NCBI GenBank assembly: GCA_032718565.1
Contig: JAVGVS010000182.1
Location: 216,910-280,909 of the forward strand
Length of the DNA stretch: 64,000 bases
Origin: Distichodus sexfasciatus
Lineage: Eukaryota > Chordata > Actinopteri > Characiformes > Distichodontidae
Direction: 5' to 3'
Below, piece after piece: positions 59,990 to 64,000 of this stretch. The notes under the pieces were generated by a model. It saw nothing but the letters and a program-made list of their open reading frames with translations. It made no database searches and was not told where the DNA came from. The position numbers and the translations under genes are program-made. Position 1 is the first letter of the stretch, and every line of letters starts with the position of its first letter.

Positions 59990-60430
59990 ACCTCCGTCTG
60001 CAAATTTGAGCGATCAGCGAGAGTGGCAGGACGACAGCACCAATCCCTCCTTTCACCATTAATCTCAAATGACCATGAACCCCTAGATCTCGCCTCTACC
60101 TAAGAAAAAGGGACTTTAATATCCAAAAGACTGACTAAACAGGTAGGTCTTAAGCCTTGACTTAAAAGCAGAGATTGTTTCTGAGCTCCTAACACTAATA
60201 GGAAGTTTATTCCACAACTGTGGTGCTTTATAAGCAAATGCTCTTCCCCCCACGGTAACGTTCTTTATTCCGGGTATTACTAAAAGACCTGCGTCTTGCG
60301 ATGGAAGCGTATGAGTCGGACTGTAGTTGTAAATGAGGTCACTCACATACTGCGGTGCAAGACCATTTAGAGCTTTGTAAGTCAAGAGGAGTATTTTATA
60401 GTCAACAGCATACAACACGTGTGGACACAA
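59990..60430 (-). pseudogene. LINE reverse-transcriptase C-terminal relic
   Basis: Minus-strand frame 60430-60116 includes VDYKILLLTYKALNGLAPQY, then VSDLI, GGRAFAYKAPQLWNKLPISV and FKSRLKTYLFSQSF. This is the conserved tail of the reverse-transcriptase protein of fish L2/Rex-like non-LTR retrotransposons. The catalytic palm domain is absent, as expected of a 5'-truncated copy. The 3'UTR follows to about 59990. Confidence 0.85.
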
Positions 60431-60489
60431 ATATAAAACGTCTTATGGACCATCGTAAGAACATGTCCAGATACAGTATAACCAGTTTA

Positions 60490-60732
60490 TGTGAGTGAGT
60501 GATTATTAGTCATTGTGAACACACCACAGCACAGCACAGCACACAGTGCACCACAACCAAATGTGACCTCTGCATTCAACCCATCCGTGAAGGAGCAGTG
60601 AGCAGCTAACAAGCGCCCAGGGAGCAGTGCTTGGGGACGGTACCTTGCTCACGAGTAGCTCAGTGGCAACTTTATCTGCCCTGGATTCGAACCTGCGACC
60701 TTCTGATCACGGGGCGAACACCCTTCCCTTAC
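60490..60732 (-). mobile_element. tRNA-derived SINE, second family
   Basis: GTGAGTGAGTGATTATTAGT, CATTGTGAACACACCACAGC, CCCAGGGAGCAGTGCTTGGG and GGATTCGAACCTGCGACC, matching the copy at 22.32 kb. The box-B-like TTCGAACC shows tRNA ancestry. Confidence 0.8.
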
Positions 60733-60947
60733 TTTGCTTATCCAAGTTGCAAAGGGTTATTACTCCTCAGAGTAATATTAGGAAGCACCACTAGATGGAG
60801 CCATGTTAGCTTCCAAATAAATTACACATGAGGCAAACAGAATGAATTGAAAAACATACTTTTGACTCATTCAAATACACGCTTTAAAACATTGATGAAA
60901 CTATGTGCAGATCCAAAATTTATACATCAATACTACATGTAGCGATG

Positions 60948-61287
60948 TGCGGCGGCGCAGTGGTTAGCGCTGCCGCCTCACAGCGAGAAGATTCTGGGTT
61001 CGATCCATGGGTCGGCCGTAGGGTGTTTCTGTGAGGAGTTTGCATGCTCTCCCCATATTCACGTGGGTGTCCTCCCACAGTCCAAAAGCGCGCGCTATAG
61101 AATATTTGGCGCATCTAAATCAGCGCCGTAAGGTATGAATGGGAGTGTGATTGTGTGTGCCCTGTGGTGGGTTGCCACCTGCCCAGGGTTGTTCCCCGCC
61201 TTGTGCCCGTATTTCCTGAGATAGGCTCCGCTCCTCCCGTGACCCCAGTTGGGATTAAGCAGTTTGGATAATGAATGAATGAATGAC
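60948..61287 (+). mobile_element. V-SINE (DANA/HE1-like), full length
   Basis: The longest copy in the window. Head GCGGCGGCGCAGTGGTTAGC with box A, GGGTTCGATCC box B, then GGAGTTTGCATGCTCTCCCC, CCTCCCACAGTCC, GTATGAATGGGAGTGTGATT and tail GGATAATGAATGAATGAATG. It is abutted by another SINE at its 3' end. Confidence 0.85.
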
Positions 61288-61455
61288 TATTAGATGTATG
61301 GCATTTGGCAGACACTCTTATCCACAGTGACTTACATTTCCTAATTTCAGTGACATTCTCCCTGGTTCAATTTGGGATTAACGGTCATGCTCAGGAACGC
61401 TATGATGGTAGTGCTGGAGGTAGGATTTGAACCCATGACCTCTTGGTCCAGAGAT
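61288..61455 (-). mobile_element. tRNA-derived SINE, third family
   Basis: ATGGCATTTGGCAGACACTC, TTATCCACAGTGACTTACAT, CATGCTCAGGAACGC and GGATTTGAACCCATGACC, the fish SINE also seen at 15.08 kb. It abuts the V-SINE directly. Confidence 0.7.
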
Positions 61456-62450
61456 GAGGGTGAAATGATAAGAGGAGGCCTGTTGATTTCATTATGCCTT
61501 ATGTGATCACTTTGATTAGCTGGACCTTATTTAAAACGGTGTTCATTCCAAAAATGAAGGATTATTTAGGCTTAAATCCGCCTAATCAGGTCTACTCTTC
61601 TTCTCTCGCCGTTCTTCTATTGTCTGCAGGCCAGTGTCGATGCAGATGTTTCGCTCTAGCATCCGTCTCAAGAGAAGAAGCTACTCGGAGTGCTAATAAA
61701 AACGAAGTCCACCACACCCTACAGAGCATGTAACCCCAACACTGTGCACCCTAAAAACACAAGTCAAATGCAGAAGTTATGGAATTGTACAGATGCGGGA
61801 GAGTGCACGCAAACGCCCCACATCAACACACACACACACCCCCCAACCACTGTCTACACGCATGGCTCATATGGCCCAGATTGACCCTGCAAAACATTCC
61901 ACTGGAAAGAAGCTACAATACTTCAACATTTCCGAGTATATACAAAATCACTCATCAGTGAAGTGTTTTCCTTTACCAAATCTTCTCAAGTGCATTTACA
62001 GTGTATGTCAGAATTGTGCTTAACACATATAGTTTTCCCCCAACCATCTTTGCTAGACTGCAACTGGCTCTATCCATGCTTGAGAAATCAATCAGAAGTC
62101 AGCCGATAACCAGAGCAAATCGTGTGGCCTGGTGGTAGGATACTTGCCAACGGACTGTTGTGTAAATAAGAAATGTTTCTGTTTGCTTTTCCCCAGACTC
62201 TATATGCATTTCTCATTTCATGTTATTTATTATCTGCTCACTGTAACCTACACAACTGACCAAACAAGAATTCAGGAAGTTGTGGTTTTAGCGAGCTTCT
62301 TGTAAATTAAGACTCGCTGACTCTCAGAATGGAATGTCATATCCGGTTTTGACTCGGTCTTCCGTTATATGCTCGCTAAATCTCACACGAGAGCTGTGAC
62401 TGTGGCTCTTTGCAGAGACTTTCATTAAACTCTGTTTTTCAGTCAAGGTC
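61456..62450. other. Intergenic, no feature recognised
   Basis: Noncoding, with a (CA)n-like stretch at about 61825-61843. Confidence 0.4.
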
Positions 62451-62452
62451 TT

Positions 62453-62575
62453 TTGATGAGGACCAAGAGGTTGTGGGTTCAAATCCCACCTGCAGCACTA
62501 CCACTACTGATGGAAGTCGTTCTGGATAAGACTGACTGATAAATGCTGAAAATATAAATGTAAACATATCAAATA
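62453..62575 (+). mobile_element. tRNA-derived SINE, third family, forward
   Basis: GACCAAGAGGTTGTGGGTTC then AAATCCCACCTGC (box B) followed by TTCTGGATAAGACTGACTGA and TAAATGCTGAAAATATAAAT. This is the forward-strand version of the copies at 15.08 and 61.3 kb, internally shortened. Confidence 0.65.
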
Positions 62576-62649
62576 GACATATTAGGATTTTAAATAATCT
62601 CAGACATAAAAATCTTAGATATAAACTACTGCTGGGAACCACTAAAGGT

Positions 62650-62812
62650 CATTCATTCATTCATTCATTCATGCATTATCCTCACCGCTTAATTCCAACC
62701 GGGGTAACGATGGGGGGGATCGGAAGTCTATCCCGGGAACTGCGGGCTCAAGGCGGGGACCAACTCAGAACCTTCTCATGGTGAGACCACTGCGCCACTG
62801 TGTCGCCCACCA
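62650..62812 (-). mobile_element. V-SINE (DANA/HE1-like), internally deleted
   Basis: Tail CATTCATTCATTCATTC at 62650, TATCCCGGGAACTGCGGGCT in the middle, and head GCGCCACTGTGTCGCCC at the end. Most of the central part is missing. Confidence 0.75.
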
Positions 62813-64000
62813 CTGAAATGGCATAAATTTGTATATGGCTATAAATTTAACTCAACACCAACTAACCGTGTGATGTAATAACTCACCACATATACATGAA
62901 AGCTATTAACTGTCATGCAAAATCAATTAGTTTACATAAACTGTATGTAATACAGAGAAATTAATTTAGACAAACACTGGGATTGTGTACACTGTCTGAA
63001 GAGACAGAATGCAAAAACTGATTTCTGGGCCTCCTTTAAAGAGATGTATGAGTAATGAACAAGAACATCAAGATGAAATTAATTTAGTCATTTCCAAGAT
63101 TCCTTCAAAAATTTCAAAGATTCCTTCTGGTATTACAGAAGGTAAAACCTGCTTCAAAGGATTAAAGATTTCTTTTTATTGTTTTCAAAATACAATGCCA
63201 ATATAAAATATATTTAATTACATAAACAACGAAAACCACACTGGTGGGACTTACACTGGTGAAGCGTTGGTCAACACCTTGGCCATGCTGTATGAATTCG
63301 GTATATTAGATCTTGCTCCATCAGTCTGCGGCGCGATATCACCGATGGTTTAGATAGGTTCCAAAAGAAGCTTTTTTCCGACCCTGCAGACAAACTTAGA
63401 GTACAAAAAAAGTATATTGTTTTCAGTGCAGTTTTCATTTTTAATGGCATTTTTAGACAATTTTTCCATTTCCCAGTTAGATGGACACCTTGGGGTTGAA
63501 GGTCTTGCTTAGGAGCCCAATGCTGGCAGTAGGATACAGGCAGACTTGGTTGGTAGATGAGTCCCCTATTTTACTGTGCAAAGCAGGATTTAGCCCGTTA
63601 TTCTGCAACACATGCCATTGCAGCCAATACAAACATGTAACCAGATAGCTTACAATGCATAAAGCTACCACAAGAGGGCAGACGAACCACAGTAAAAGTC
63701 GCCATGTTCAATACATCTATTTTAGTAAAGGTGCCATTGTTGGAATTTCATCCCATATTCTCTCACACGCTGCATAATCACACTGATTGCTGCCATTCAT
63801 CTGCTACAACCAGCATGCCCATTATGTTGAACAGCCGGCTGATTGGCTCTGTGATTTGCACATACTGTAGCCTCCTCTTCACTCAGGACATCACTTCAGA
63901 TGACTGAAGCACACGCAGCTAACAAAAGCTGCTTACTCACCAGAATATTGATGTTGTGGAGCCCCTGTGTCCCTCTTAAGCCTCTTAGGAATGCTTGTAT
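62813..64000. other. Intergenic, no gene recognised
   Basis: Noncoding. The stretch 63478-63540 (CACCTTGGGGTTGAAGGTCT, TTGCTTAGGAGCCCAATG) is a decayed fragment of the third SINE family. Confidence 0.4.

Noticed and set aside
62465..62500. tRNA-like box B sequence GGGTTCAAATCCC
   Set aside because: No cloverleaf with anticodon stem can be drawn; it is the tRNA-derived head of a SINE. The same applies to similar sites at 22.51, 60.69 and 60.99 kb.

Overview
The window is vertebrate nuclear DNA, almost certainly from a ray-finned (teleost) fish. Genes are split into short exons with GT-AG introns. Most of the DNA is noncoding and filled with fish-type repeats: DANA/HE1-like V-SINEs, other tRNA-derived SINEs, Tc1-like transposase relics, many short hAT-type elements, LINE tails, retroviral-type LTRs and (CA)n/(CT)n/(TA)n microsatellites. 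Apart from transposon relics, no long intact reading frame was found. Three genuine loci were reconstructed by hand from splice sites and sequence signatures.

(1) A rhamnose-binding (egg-type) lectin gene lies on the + strand at about 10.72-13.13 kb. It has eight coding exons, encodes 212 residues with a signal peptide and two eight-cysteine lectin domains, and ends with a probable 3'UTR exon. (2) A clustered pair of miR-29 hairpins (a miR-29b-2-like one and a miR-29a/c-like one) lies on the - strand at 13.25-13.51 kb, immediately beyond and facing the lectin gene. (3) A complete cd34 sialomucin gene lies on the - strand at about 38.7-53.97 kb. It has eight exons and encodes 308 residues with one membrane span and the cytoplasmic C-terminus DTEL. 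The order cd34, then miR-29b, then miR-29a/c on one strand is the arrangement known around human CD34 and MIR29B2/MIR29C, so this is a conserved vertebrate neighbourhood into which the lectin gene and many transposons have been placed.

Layout: 1-10.7 kb is transposon-rich (Tc1 relic, V-SINE with perfect duplication, foldback element, deleted provirus with two LTRs, hAT elements). 10.7-13.5 kb holds the lectin gene and the miR-29 cluster. 13.8-15.3 kb holds a hAT element, a LINE RNase H relic and a SINE. 16.9-21.8 kb is a CpG-rich, CT-rich block with CCAAT, GC-box, E-box and splice-donor signals, the best candidate for the miR-29 primary-transcript promoter. 22-38.6 kb is mostly repeats (SINEs, Tc1 relics, an LTR with primer-binding site, a 637-bp inverted-repeat element, CACTA-like ends, a LINE tail). 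38.7-54 kb is cd34, whose 10.4-kb first intron carries a 22-bp minisatellite and a hAT element. 54-64 kb is intergenic and repeat-bearing, including a second, inverted copy of the 637-bp family.

The most novel-looking items are an unclassified nonautonomous DNA transposon family with 4-bp target duplications (two copies), a 31-bp near-perfect hairpin at 31.64 kb, the minisatellite bordered by inverted units, and the stop codon placed exactly at an exon end in the lectin gene. No CRISPR array, prokaryotic operon or defence system is present.
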